DNA of 64,000 nt from Ignelater luminosus. Its lineage: Eukaryota > Arthropoda > Insecta > Coleoptera > Elateridae. Location of the stretch: contig VTPC01000819.1 of NCBI GenBank assembly GCA_011009095.1, forward strand, positions 1-64,000. The letters run 5' to 3'. Below the pieces are notes generated by a model. That model saw only the letters and a program-made list of their open reading frames with translations, searched no databases and was not told the origin of the DNA. Within the stretch, counting starts at the first letter, position 1. Every line of letters starts with the position of its first letter. Positions 26,048 through 37,790 of the stretch are shown here, one piece after another. The translations under genes were made by a program, and so were the position numbers.

Positions 26048-29000
26048 AAGTCCTCCTCCGTCTTTTTCTGAGTTTTCACATGATATTTGGAACTTCCCTG
26101 ATGATAACAGCGACATTGACCCTTCTTATGATCCTGTGGAAGATTCGAGCTCGGCATTGTTCGATGAAAATAATATAGCAATAAAAAAAAGCGAAAAAGG
26201 GACAAACGTTAGCTAGAGAATGAAAAAAACGAATCATATTTCGTGCTAGAGGTTATTGAAATTAATTCTTCAACAAACGAACCACCAGTGGAACGAGGTA
26301 GGAATACTCGTTCAAAAAATAGTGCAATAAAAGGCGACACAAGGAAAGTGCGGTTAAAAAATAAAACCAAAAAGAATTTAGGGCAAAGCTACAAAACTCG
26401 GAAAACAATGTAAACCATAGCCGAAATGCCGTATGCAATGCCAGGAAAAGTTCAGTGACGTTACAAGGAATACTCTATATGCAGAGTACTAGACTTTCGG
26501 TGGCCGCCATAACAATAGAGCTGCTTATTTAGCCAGCCTTGTAAATATTGTTGAAGAGAAGGTATCTAAACCAAAAGTTGCTGATGAATCTAAGCAAACA
26601 TTTCGTATGTTGACCTATAAGTATCATCTTCAGATTGATGGGAATTTATGATCAATATGCAGGTCATGTTTTCAAAAGACTTTTGACCAAAGTAGTAAAT
26701 TTATTACAAATGTGTTTCTGAATAAAGCCCCTTCTACGTCTGGAATAACACACGATGATAATAGAGGATCTTATTAACCTTGGCATAAACTGCCCGATGA
26801 AGTTATGCAAGCCGCTAAACAACATATTTTGTCTTTGCGTTCTTACGAGAGTCATTACTGCAGACACCAGACAACCAAAAAGTATCTTTCACCACGCTGT
26901 ACACTTGCTAAAATATATGAAGACTATCTAAAACAAGAATCTACATACCGACTTGTAAACAAAAAAGTTTACGAAGTGAAGATAACTATAAATCAACCAA
27001 AAAAAGACACCTGCTCAAATTGTGACAAACTACATATGATAATTACTGGAAATGCCTAGAGCATAGACGAACTCACTAGACAACTTGCCAATTATCAAGC
27101 TGAAGCAGACTATGCATATAAATCAAAAAGTAATGACAAAAAAAACCTACAAAAAAAGTGGCATGTACAAAAGTGTGCGTATTTGACAGACAGCAATGTG
27201 TGATCTATTTAAGTCCATTGCGTTTTATAAGAGACAGCTATAGACATTCAATCTGACTGCTTGATTACATTACCAAGCAACATTTTAACTACATGTGGCA
27301 TGATGTCGTTAGTAGACGAGGCGCAAACTTCTTGCTTGTTTAAGCACCTTTTTGACCTTCCTATAAATGTTCAACATGCTACTTATATACAGGGTCGCTG
27401 AAAAGTATGGAAACACGCTACCCCTGCAGAAACGGTAAAAGATAGACAAATGGAATTTAGAGAGCTTACCGTAGGTATTTCTTGCCTTGTTTTGCGGAGG
27501 TAATTAAAAACAAATCTTCAATTGTTTTTTCGTACGGCCGCCATATTAATTTTGTTTAAATGGAACACCCGGTATATGACCCCATATTTAAATAGAAATT
27601 GTTAAGACAAATTCAATGATATAGGGTTGCTATACTTATCTTGAAAGGTTTTAGAGATAATCGCTATTCTTTTGTCATGGGTTTCACTATTAAAAAGTAT
27701 GGAAACACGCTGCTCCTGCAAAAACGGTAATAGATATGCAAATGAAATTTGGAGATCTTAAAGTAGGCACTGCTTTCCATGTTTTGCAAAGAGAGTTAAG
27801 ATCAAATCTTTAATTGTTTTTCCGTACGGCCGCTATCTTGAATTTCTTTAAATGGATCACCCTGTATATGACACCATATCTCGATAGGGATTTTAAAGGC
27901 GAATTCGATAATACAAGGGTTGCTATACTTATCTTGAAAGGTTTTGGAGATAATCGCTATTCTTTTGTCAAGGATTTCTTAACTTCAAAGACGGGTTCGT
28001 AATGCAAGTAGTTCCTCCCGATTATTTGCAAAATTTCTTACGAACATTTCAAAAGAGATTGTTTCATTGCCAAGAAGTTAACGCAGAGCATTTTGAACAC
28101 TTCTTATAAAATTATATTGTGTTTTTTGTTATTGTCAATTCGTCACAATTTGGTCTTATTCCACCTTTTTAGTTTGTTCTAGCATCGATCCATTATTTTA
28201 AATAAGTAGGTTAAGGGCAAAATCTCTACGGTTTTCTTTTACTTTAATTACTTATAAAATAATCGCACATCATGTTTTTAGTTCCATTGCCTTTGCTGTT
28301 TCACGGGTAACTCGATTTTGATAGAAATTAATAGTGAAATCCTTAACATAAGAATAGCAATTATCTCCAAAACCTTTGAAGATAAGTGTAGCAACCTTTA
28401 TATCATTGAACGTGTCTTGAAAATTCCAATCTAAATATGGGGTCATATACAGGGTGTTCTATCTAAAAAAATTCAAAATGGCGGACGTACGAAAAAACAA
28501 TTAAAGGTTTGTTTTTAATTACCTTCGCAAAACATGGCAAAAGATACCTACTTTAAGCTCTCTAAATTTCATTTGTCTATTTCTTACCGTTTCTGCCGGG
28601 GTAGTGTGTTTCCATACTTTTTAGCGACCCTGTATAACAAAAGTACACACTTTGTCGAAATGTTTTTTACCTTGCTACAAAATAACGAAGATTTGGAAAC
28701 CATTGACCATAAATTCCTTGTTGCTGGACACATGCATATGGAATACGACACCGATCATTCCTTGATAGAAAAAACAAGGAAGAAAGGAACCCTGATAAAT
28801 CATCCCCAGGACTATATGCAACTAGTGAGGCAAACAGGAAAAGGGAAACTATTTATTGTAAAAACATGAAAAGGGAGGACTTTTAAAGTTATGCTTCGCT
28901 GTTCAACAATTCTCTACAACAAAATAATGTAAATTCAGAAGGTGAAAATTTTGTTTAGAGGGCTGTGAAGTGTTTAATGGAAGAAGTCGCAGTTGAAACA

Positions 29001-29215
29001 AAAGCTTTGGTACGAAAACCCAATACCTATTTCCAATAGAAAGAAGCAAAACTTAATGGAATTACTCCCATATGGGAGTTATGAAATACTTTTGTATGTA
29101 TCTAAAGTATTTCGTAACTTTTATACTTACCTAGCGAAAACGTTGCAAGTGACGTATATCCGGATTCTATTGAGAATGAAGATGAATTTGCTGCAGTTTA
29201 ATAGTAACTATGTAG
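26048..29215 (+). pseudogene. Transposase-like pseudogene of an unnamed arthropod family, split by a nested element
   Basis: Scattered over three frames is a protein belonging, from memory of arthropod genomes, to a multicopy transposase-like family without a settled name. Seen in order: an acidic N-terminus (about 26,050-26,200, SSPPPSFSEFSHDIWN); a segment at 26,805-27,059 with SHYCR, KKYLSPRCTLAKIYEDYL and PKKDTCSNCDKLH (a C-x2-C pair); FYKRQ-like and MWHDVVSRRGAN remnants (27,230-27,330); then, after the nested element, STHFVEMFF, ETIDHKFLVAGHMHMEYDTD and DYMQLVR (28,640-28,869); and a Pro/Tyr-rich tail near 29,050-29,110. Stops and frameshifts are frequent, so it is dead. Deleting the nested element with one TA joins PINVQHATY to NKSTHFVEM in the same frame. 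Family assignment is inference; the conserved order of blocks is what supports it. Confidence 0.6.
27388..28634. mobile_element. 1.25 kb inverted-repeat DNA element on a TA target (mariner-type MITE)
   Basis: The left end TACAGGGTCGCTGAAAAGTA and the right end are reverse complements, each flanked by TA (27,386-27,387 and 28,635-28,636), the target preference of the Tc1/mariner superfamily. The right arm (about 28,309-28,634) mirrors the left arm. The left half is itself a direct duplication of a ~293 bp unit (starting at 27,388 and about 27,680). Each unit contains an internal CACCCKGTATATGA, suggesting a smaller ~190 bp MITE within. No transposase is encoded. It interrupts the transposase-like pseudogene, so it is younger than that gene's insertion. 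Confidence 0.85.
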
Positions 29216-31060
29216 TTACATTATCATTTTTTGTGCATAAAACGTTAACTAGAATTATTAAGATGTGTCAATTAATATAAGTACATATATTTTTGTAATC
29301 TTTTTAGTATTTTAATTAACGAATTTAGTGGATAAAAGTGTTTTATAAATAACATCTATGCAGTAGAAACAAACATTCCCAGAGTTGTTAATTTTCTTAC
29401 CTTTAGAGTTGAAATCTGCGCTAATCCTATTTCTACCTTTTCTCAAAACTTTACCTTATTGACTTATCCCCCTGTGCACGAGCACTAGCGATTGAAAGCT
29501 AGTTAAGAACTAAATGCATCTGGTCAGTCCTTATAATTTCCAAATTTTAACAGACGATCTGTACCAATTTCTTATACCCTACTCCAAATATATCTATCTA
29601 AAAGCAGCCTTAATACTGTCACTATTACTCTATAAACGCTATTTATAGTAGCTAAAGTTGCCAGTGTCCCCCTTTACAAAACTTTAGTCAAATTATGTAT
29701 TTCATTAATGAGGGAATTTAATATAAACTTTTCGACTGTTTGGATAGATTTGAAATAGCAATCTTTTCGATTACGCGGTTCTTTCTGTTTCTGATTTACC
29801 ATTCAGCCATCTTCAATCTTGGGTTCTTTGAAAATTAGTTTTAGGGCTGAATCGATCTTCTCAGCCAAAATAAATTTCACGGAACCTGAAAAAACACAGC
29901 AGTATTTTGTCGTAATTCAAAAACCCCTGTTGGTCCAAAGATTATCGACCTGCAGAGTTTAATAGGTTCAACACATTAAACAAATTAAAAAATTCCAACG
30001 TTGATATACTATGAGTTTTGATGGTCTGCCTAATATTACAAATTCAAATTTTAGTCTAAGTTATGTAATTACCCAAGTAAGAAGGTTCAGTTTGTGCACA
30101 TTTTCTTCGTACGCAGACTAAGCTGCTCTATAGTTTTTAAAAATTTTTCTCATATTAACAGAAAAGGTTTCAGTCTACTTAAAGTAGAACTTAACCTGAT
30201 CAACCAAACCCGTTATCCAGAGAAGTCAAATTGTTCTGCACAATCCGGCCAAAAGGATGGTTAGTGTTTGACCGATTAAACAAGTTTAATGTAAATTAGT
30301 TCAGAGAGATCTAAGAAATTGAAAATCTTTTACAATTAAAGCCTTTGGGGGTATTCTGGAAGGTGCTATGCAAGCCATAAAAGTTTGACAAACATGATTT
30401 TAAGACAGGAAATGTTATTGAAGAGTTTAATTTGAGATTAGGTAATTAGACGTCCATTTATTTTAATGCATTCTTCCACGTTGTAGAGTAACCTGTAATC
30501 TGTAGAATGAAAGTAACTCCCTGCGATTTTATTTCTTTGTTCTTTGTTACTTCAGAACTACCACGGAATATTTAGATTCAATTTTATGCATGTTTGCTCC
30601 TATAAGCATGAGTTATTCTACAAATTTCTACATTGATGTGAAGTTTGTACAACGCCCTATTACATATTCTTCAGACCAAAATAAAACGATTTAACCAAAC
30701 CTACCTCTAAAAAAAGGAATATTTTGACATCGGTTTTTTTCTTGTGGATATTTTGTAAGTGGACAAAAGTCAATCATCCACATGCAAAGAAACTCAGATT
30801 TTTTAACGTTTGATCAATACTTCTGAAGCTTTTTCCAAAGATGGGCATTCTTATTTCGGGCATTTTTTGTCTCTTGTTCAATTTTGATAACTACAATAGT
30901 TTAGACAGAAAAAAACAATTTTGATTTGCCATACGGCATGCAATGTAAAACTTAGTTGCGTTCACAGTAATCAATAAAATGAAATCCATATTAATATGAT
31001 TGTGCTTAAAACTTGTGGCTTAATTTTGTATTGAATGTTAATTTATTTTCTTGATTCATC
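29216..31060. other. AT-rich noncoding stretch
   Basis: No gene or repeat recognised on either strand. Confidence 0.5.
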
Positions 31061-31069
31061 TTGGCCGTA

Positions 31070-32110
31070 GAATACACTCTCTGTATATTTTATTCGTATT
31101 TGAATATTGTCAAGGAAATAGTTGTGAATGTGTTAGAGAATATAGTCAAAGGTTTCCAACTCGTCGCGTACCAAACCAACAAACCTTTGCTACCGGCTGC
31201 CAATGAGAGACGTCTTCGCGAAACTAGTCGTTTTGCTCCTGTAACTGCTGACCACGGCCATGAACGTATGATAAGAACTCCCGTGGTTGAAGAAGAAATT
31301 TTAGAACGGGTTGCCGAAAATTCGACATTAAGCACCAGACGCTTAAATTTCCAAGTAGGAGTATCTAAAAATGTAGTCTATAGAGTTATAAAAGAACAAC
31401 TGTTTCATCCTTATCATATTCCAACAGCAGACGATCTTTTATCTCCTAATTCTGATCAACGGCTGGGTTTCTGTCGATTCATTAACGCGCAGAGAGCCAA
31501 AATGTGAATTTCGGTAAAAAGATTTTATTCACAGATGAAGCTTGTTTTACGAAGAAAGGTGTAACAAATCTAGACAACGAACATTTTTATGTCGAAGAAA
31601 ATCCGCAAGGAACTAGAGTGATTAATTACGAACATGAATTCAAGATTAACGCGTGGGTGAGAGTCATCGAGAATTTTATTATTGGTCTAGTCATTTTACC
31701 GCACCGATTAAATGGCGAAATTTATTTAGAACATCTCTAAAATACATATATCGCCTGATTTATTAGAAGATCTGCCTCTGGGATTCGGTAAGATATGTGG
31801 TTACAGCACGATGGGGTACCTCCGCAATTTGCCGTATCCAGATAGATGGATCGGCAGAGGCAATGATGCTCCTGTAAACTGGTCACCACGTTCCACGATC
31901 TTTTCTTATGGGGAGCTTTGAAAGCAGTGGTGTACTTCAGACCCGTAGACCACCCAAAACAAGAATTGTGGAGGCACATTCAAGATGCAATAAATACTTT
32001 AAAAAATAATGCTGTAATGATGCAAAAAGTACAGTTTAATTTTCTGCAATGCATTGATCTTTGTATTCATGTAAATTGTGGTCATTTTGAACATTTATCG
32101 TCAAACTTTA
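31070..32110 (+). pseudogene. mariner/Tc1-superfamily transposase pseudogene
   Basis: This would encode a cut-and-paste DDE/D transposase. The N-terminal helix-turn-helix part reads VREYSQRFPTRRVPNQQTF (about 31,130-31,190), then after a frameshift RLRETSRFAPVTADHG, STRRLNFQVGVSKNVVYRV and the DQRLGFCRF block. The catalytic domain starts ILFTDEACFTKKGVTNLDNE (first Asp, 31,525-31,560), continues to LVILPHRLNGEIYLEHL, and after another frameshift shows MWLQHDGVPPQFAV (second Asp). The region that should carry the third acidic residue (family form SPDLTPLDFFLWG) is shortened to HDLFLWG. The C-terminal LCIHVNCGHFEHL is conserved. Frameshifts, stops and the missing catalytic segment make it inactive. 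Terminal repeats were not identified. Confidence 0.8.
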
Positions 32111-32360
32111 CATTGTATGCCAGAAGGCAAATCAATATTGTTTTTGTCTGCCTAAACTATTGCAGTTATCAAAATCGAACAAGAGAAAAATTACTCTGGC
32201 AACTAAATCTTAAAACAATATACCTTGCAACCGGGCGAGTAAAAATAATAAAATTATTTTTTTACGTAATATAAACTGTTTAGACTGATAGACAACTTTT
32301 TAGATAAATATAACATTGTTTGATATATATCAGTACTGTTTTCAATAAATTACAAACAGT

Positions 32361-32551
32361 TCATTCATTTTCAAGATAGTAATTACCTCGTGCAGTTGCA
32401 TTTTACAGCTAAAACGAATAACGTAATTCATCCCCCAAACAGTCGTTCTCACTACGCAAACAACTCGTCTCAACTAGCTGTAAAATGCAACTGCACGAGG
32501 TAATTACAAATCGATCACGCACTACCGCCAGTCTACCTTGAAAATGAATGA
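32361..32551. mobile_element. 191-bp foldback element
   Basis: Nested inverted repeats. The inner arms 32,379-32,411 and 32,475-32,507 are perfectly complementary over 33 bp (GTAATTACCTCGTGCAGTTG onward) around a 63-nt loop. The outer arms 32,361-32,379 and 32,533-32,551 (TCATTCATTTTCAAG) match with one mismatch. About 25 extra bases (32,508-32,532) separate the two arm pairs on the right side only, probably a later insertion or loss on the left. No obvious target duplication. It sits just downstream of the mariner-family pseudogene, but no link to it is shown. Confidence 0.75.
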
Positions 32552-34315
32552 GCTTTAGTAGAGTTAACCATACATATTAACCCATACAACTTTAAAGTAA
32601 ATATCGTTTCGATGTATACTTGTTTTTTCCCTACAATGTACATCATTCATTTTAATCCGTATACGTATTATTAATCATAATTGTACGTTGCGTTTTCAGA
32701 AAAATAAATATTTGCAAGAAAAATAACAATCATCTAAGAAACATCAGTGCTATATGTTATGTTGTTCTTGTTTGCTCTTAAATTCTAAATTTTAATTTTC
32801 TTGTTTATTTATTGTAGAGGATACCAACAAAATCATTACTCTTCCTAGGTAATCAAAATTACTTTTATGTAAATTCATGGATGTTTGGCCAATTTACAAA
32901 ACCAATAATGGATAAACCGTAAATTTTAAAGTTTAAACGTTCACCCTTAGGGTATTTTATCATTCACCCAAAACATCGATTTAACGCATTAAACATTCAG
33001 TGATTGCTAATACTCGTTTTTCCTAAGCCTTTCTTTCAAGTTTTACAACAAAACACATTATTTATTTGTGCTTTGGCTATTTATTGACATTATATTTATA
33101 ATATTAAAGTAAAAAATTTCTTGAAAACCTGAATATTATGCCCGAATAAATTTGGATATACAAACTTTATGATGGTCCCTATAAGTTAACGTTTTATGGT
33201 TCAGTGTCAAAAATTCATCACATACATCTTTTGACAGCCAAAATTCCACTTCTATATCTACTTTATTGGATCAAAGTAAAACTCGTAAACCGTAAAGGGA
33301 TCCATACAAATAATTAACTGAAGCTGAAGCTAAGCGAAGCAAAGCGAACCGTCCATTATGACCTGACGAAAATTGCGCTTGCTTTCCATACCATATAACA
33401 CACTCTGCTTAACTCATATAGTTCAAGTTCCTTAACAACGTTGTACAGTATTATAATAATAACTCTAGGTCATCTAATTACTGCGTTTTCCTGTGTAGTA
33501 CGTGTACTATGTATTGCAATTTCTATTTAGGTCCTTTATACAGCAAAGTTCCTACATCAACTTTTCAAATATGCTGAAAGGAATGCTCATGACACCATTA
33601 ATAATCTAAAAATTGTACAACATAAAATTCCAACTAGCGTTTTATGCTTTGCGAGTTTCCAATAAAAATGCTTTGAAATTTTGTTTTTTATTTATCCTTT
33701 TTACATTATTTCAGCATTAATATTCTACCGAACGCTATAGACTTTAGATTAATAATTTCTAATTGAAATAAAACCAAAAAAATGCCAAAAGCGTATTTTT
33801 AAAATACCTCGCTTATTAAAATTTATTTAAATAAAATATTGGATCCTACATATATGTACATAAATTCACAAATGCCTTCAGGTTGGGAAAATCAGTTATA
33901 ACCCAAACTAAATCCGAGAAATTTTCTCTCAAACGTTGAACTTTTTGTAGTAAACGTAGTTTTTAAATATTTAAAGTAGGCACATGCTTGATATTACGAC
34001 CGTTGACATTAAAAAGATCTCATAAGGGCTTTCATGTCCTTTTCTGATACAGTTCAACTAATAGATAGGTACATTGTGATGTAATATTGACTAAAAATTA
34101 TAATAAATAAAGTTACTAACGATGTCAAAGCCGACGACATACTTTAGTATAAGATATCGTAATACGTAATAAGTACTGCAAATCAGATAAACAAACCGAA
34201 CTATTTTTTAGAGAGGTTCGATATTCGTTCATGTACTTGGTTTCCACAAAGACACCATTAAACTTATTAAACCATATCTGTGTACTAGAGTACAATGTAC
34301 TAATGTTGAAGAAAT
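32552..34315. other. AT-rich noncoding stretch
   Basis: No gene recognised. A short purine-rich repetitive stretch (GAAGCTGAAGCTAAGCGAAG) lies near 33,317-33,345. Confidence 0.5.
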
Positions 34316-34319
34316 AACT

Positions 34320-34560
34320 TAGCAGGGGTATCCCTTAAGGATCGGTTCTGAACCAATACTTTTTCTCATTTTTTATAAATGACATAGGAAACTGCAATCC
34401 TAATGTCGATAAAACCTTGTATGCTGATGGCACTACCGTCACAGTTGTCAGTAATGATTTAACTAAATTAAATAACAAATTGGAGGATACACAATTTAAG
34501 GTTAATCAATGATATTATGCAAATGAATTATGTTTGAATAAAAATTATATATCACGTAAG
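34320..34560 (+). pseudogene. Reverse-transcriptase fragment (Jockey/CR1 type)
   Basis: A short relic around polymerase motifs B and C. The translation reads QGYP then GSVLNQYFFSFFINDIGN, followed by KTLYADGTTVT (YADD with the second Asp changed to Gly) and NELCLNKN. This matches the QGSVLGPLLFLIYINDI ... LYADDTTV ... LCLN order of Jockey/CR1-group reverse transcriptases. Stops interrupt it and the catalytic DD pair is damaged, so it is inactive. It ends abruptly before the R1-like fragment and appears to belong to a different element. Confidence 0.65.
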
Positions 34561-34744
34561 ACTTTTTAGATTACGTAACCAGAGTTATTTTACCTAAATG
34601 TTGGGCCGGAAAAATCTAAATTTGTATTTTGAGCTTATTTAATTCTCTGTACTTTTTACTGAGTATTAAAAAAAGACAATCTCGATCGGACCAACCGCAG
34701 TGACAATCATAAGTTACGCGGGCAACGAACCCTTCTGATTAGAG

Positions 34745-35745
34745 GTAGAAACGGGAAGCAACTAAAAATGAGGGCAAACATAGAGCTCCAAAGACTCAAC
34801 AGCTGTTTAAAACGCAACAAATTGGAGCTGCGCCACAGAAAACCGTGGAAATGTTATTAGTTGAGCATAACTCCATTAAGGAACTAACTGTGGAGATCGA
34901 AGAGGTCAGAGTGACGACCATGGAGACCCTAAAATACCTGGGAGCATGGGTTGACAGAAACTAAATGAGAATGGCACATTAGAAAAATCATGGACAAGGC
35001 GGAGAAGACCGCAAGTAGACTCAGCAAATTCATACCAAGTAACGGAGAGACATCTTAAAAAGAAACACATGTATTGGCCTCAATGGCATGCTCCATCATA
35101 CTTTATGCAGCCCTAATATGGAAGAAAATATTAAATGCAAAAAAATGCGGAACAATGTTGGAAGGTATCCAACGTAGATAGGGCAATCTTACAGGACAGT
35201 ATCTACTGAGGCCCTGCAGGTAGTCAATTCCCATCGACCTTGTAACTAAAGGAAAAAATGAGAACACAACGCAGGGAGGAACCAAGAACGAATAAAAAAC
35301 AAACGCGGGCTGAAACATTACCAGAGTGGTAGGAGAGGTGGAGTATAGATACTGGGAAAGCACGGTGGACAAAACTCTTAATTCCAAACATTAAGGATTG
35401 GTGCAACCGAAAGCATGGAGACGTAAACTTTTATCTGTCCCAATTTCTGACAGGTTTAGGGTGCCTCCAAAATTTCCTGAGCGGTATCAATAAGGAAGAA
35501 ACTAGCACGTGTTGTCACTGCCAGGACGAAAGCAATGTAGAGCACACGTTTGTTGTCTGCCCGAAATGAGAAAGGAAAAGAACAGGGTGCGAACTAGATA
35601 CTGGTACGAAGCTGAGCAAGCACACAATAGTTCCAGAAATGTTAGCCAGAAAGGAGACCTGGGGGAAAGTGTCCGTATATATACAAGACATTATGATCAT
35701 CAAACAAAAAAACGAACGCTTGAGAAGGAACCGATCATAAGGACT
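34745..35745 (+). pseudogene. R1/LOA-type retrotransposon ORF2 C-terminal remnant
   Basis: The fragment covers the thumb and C-terminal part of an R1-like ORF2. KMRANIELQRLNS and NKLELRHRKTVEMLLV are followed by METLKYLGAWVD, a decayed SMACSIILYAALIW, VEYRYWESTVDKTL, then KHGDVNFYLSQFLTGLGCL and the Cys-His knuckle CCHCQDESNVEHTFVVCP (about 35,507-35,566, pattern C-x2-C-x7-H-x4-C). The last part, TWGKVSVYIQDIM, matches the usual end of such proteins. Frame changes and stops occur throughout. The reverse-transcriptase core is absent, so this is a truncated, dead copy. Confidence 0.75.
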
Positions 35746-36452
35746 AAATGCAAACTGCAAGGGTGTCAGTTAAAGTAAGAGTAGATCAAAATACCTGGTC
35801 CATTCATGACGTAATACTATCGCAGTTCCATGGGAATATGGACGTTTCTTGGGTATCACTTGTTTGGCCAATGCATTATGTATGCCAACTACACCCCAAA
35901 AAAGTAGGCATTTTGACGAATATGATGCGGCATTGTATTTAGTAAATGTCAAACAATTAAGAATATGATTTTTATTTCAATTAATAAGAATATTTTTGGT
36001 CAAGGCTTGATAAGTTTCGAATTACCAATTTGCACGTGCGTTTTGGCACGACTTTTCTGTCGTCAAGTCAGACAAAAACTAAGTTCTATTTACAATGTAT
36101 TAGCGAGTCCTAAACACTTTCCATTTAGCATACGGTTGCCCATGTATTTTACTTTCTTCCAGAGTAAAAGGGTCTGTTTCGAACCGAATTGTCACGTCTA
36201 AGCGGGACCGACGCAGAGCGTCAGATTGCAAGGGCAGATACTTTATCTTGAGCTTTCCTACCGAGCACACCAGTAAGCGAGCACGATTTATATTAATTTT
36301 TGTTCCTACAAGTCCTTTGTTCAGAGTGTTGTAAATAGTGGGTATTTCAAGCAAAAAAGGATTTTGCAAATTCCATAAACGTCTTCTATGACAGATCAGA
36401 GTGCTGTGTGGACTTGTAGACAATGTGGTGTAATTTGCCGTAACAATTTTCT
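35746..36452. other. Unassigned stretch
   Basis: A 107-codon minus-strand frame (36,100-36,423) is present but matches nothing I recognise, and it overlaps a plus-strand frame. I do not call it a gene. Confidence 0.4.
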
Positions 36453-37318
36453 TGGTAACAGTTTACTTTAGCTACCCCTAGAATTTAACTTCTACAGTAA
36501 AAATCCAATCTTACCAATGCATGTATATCTATTCAAAGAATTAAAAGACACCGGCGGAAAGCCTTTCCGACGCCAAACACTTAAAAAAGTTTTAAAAAAA
36601 CTTCGAAGATCGACGAATTTGATATTTCATAAGCACACCGACTGCCATGACACCATAATATCGCGGCTAGGTTCTTATTAGTCCCCGACAGTGTACCAAC
36701 CGGCAGTACTACCACCCAATTTCCCTAAATCACCTGGAGGACATTGACCCCGCGCAAGCATGAACGAATTCATTCATTCAATTCGGCCTACCACAAGATT
36801 GGGGTGGAATTCTTGAAAAAAATAATTGTTTTACTCTGCTAACCTAACCACCACCTCGCTTTGCCCACATCACAAGATTAGGGTGGAATTATTGAAAAAC
36901 ATGATTATTTTACTCTTCTAACCTAACCACCCCCTCGCTTTGCCCCCATCACTAGATTAGGGTGGAATTCTTGAAAAAATGATTCATTTACAACTTCTAA
37001 TCTAACCACCCCCTCGCTTTGGCTCCCCAGCAAGATCGGGGTGGGAACCGTGTATAGAATTTTCTATGTTGCAGTAGAGAGTTGGTACTGTCTACAGCAG
37101 CTGATTTCCTTGCCAACTTCATTGTTTGTATCGTTCAATATAACCTCAGATGTGCGTACAAATCGTGTTTGTTTTTCGTCGGTTTCACCAAGATTGGATA
37201 AATTTTCTTTACTTCCGCACGCGGAATTTCGTTCTGTGAGTAATTCTCTTTCTGCTGATACCAAGAATTTGCTTTCAAAACGGCTTTTTCTTAGGGGTAG
37301 CTAAATAAACAATTACCA
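36453..37318. mobile_element. 866-bp non-autonomous element with TIRs and an internal minisatellite
   Basis: The left end 36,453-36,480 (TGGTAACAGTTTACTTTAGC, then TACCCCTA) is the reverse complement, with few differences and one indel, of 37,292-37,318. Between them is a 79-bp tandem repeat (36,795-37,040) and a unique stretch with no recognised coding capacity. Terminal inverted repeats and no transposase indicate a MITE-like DNA element; tandem arrays inside such elements are known in insects. Target duplication was not resolved. Confidence 0.6.
36795..37044 (+). repeat. 79-bp minisatellite, ~3.2 units
   Basis: The motif AAGATTRGGGTGGAATTCTTGA begins at 36,795, 36,874, 36,953 and 37,032 (last unit partial and diverged), exactly 79 bases apart each time. 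Each unit also carries a CTAACCTAACCACCNCCTCG block. The units are close in sequence with single-base differences, the later ones slightly more diverged. Confidence 0.9.
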
Positions 37319-37790
37319 TTTTCTTTAGTGTATAGGCAATTTGATTGCTAAATTTCAGCCGAGTACCTCGGGTACGTGCAGCGTCGCTCCGCTTGTTCTA
37401 TTTTTGCTGTGGAGCAAATTTTAGTTTTCCCGTGCTATCTTGTGGGCATTGTTATAAGCACATAAATTATTAACTTTGGACGTTCGAATGTGATCTTAAA
37501 AGTGAGTCTAAAAGACTTTTTGGTGGTTACAAGTTTCACCCGTTGGCTGCCTGTTGAAGGAGCATTACAAATATAGACAATTTACGTTTAGTTCTTCAAA
37601 AACTCTCATTGGTTCAAGAACCTTGTCCGTTGAAGACATCACTGCAGCGACAGTCAATCCTTCCAACCCTGGACATCGCCAATGGACATACAGATTAAGA
37701 TAAGTTATTATTTGGTTTTAACTTGTTGATTTGGATCATTCTTTTACATGAAATCCCGTTTCTGAGAATTTAGAAGAAGAAAGTGTTTAT
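37319..37790. other. Unassigned stretch upstream of the Tc1-like pseudogene
   Basis: It is less AT-biased than most of the window. No conserved protein was recognised. It may contain the 5' part of the Tc1/mariner-like element at 38,070-38,827, separated from it by a copy of the ~250 bp repeat. Confidence 0.3.

Noticed and set aside
35103..35406. Minus-strand frames of 60-94 codons
   Set aside because: Antisense to the R1-like fragment, whose translation is clearly recognisable on the plus strand.
36100..36423. 107-codon minus-strand frame
   Set aside because: No recognisable domain; overlapped by another frame; next to a transposable element end. Not enough to call a gene.
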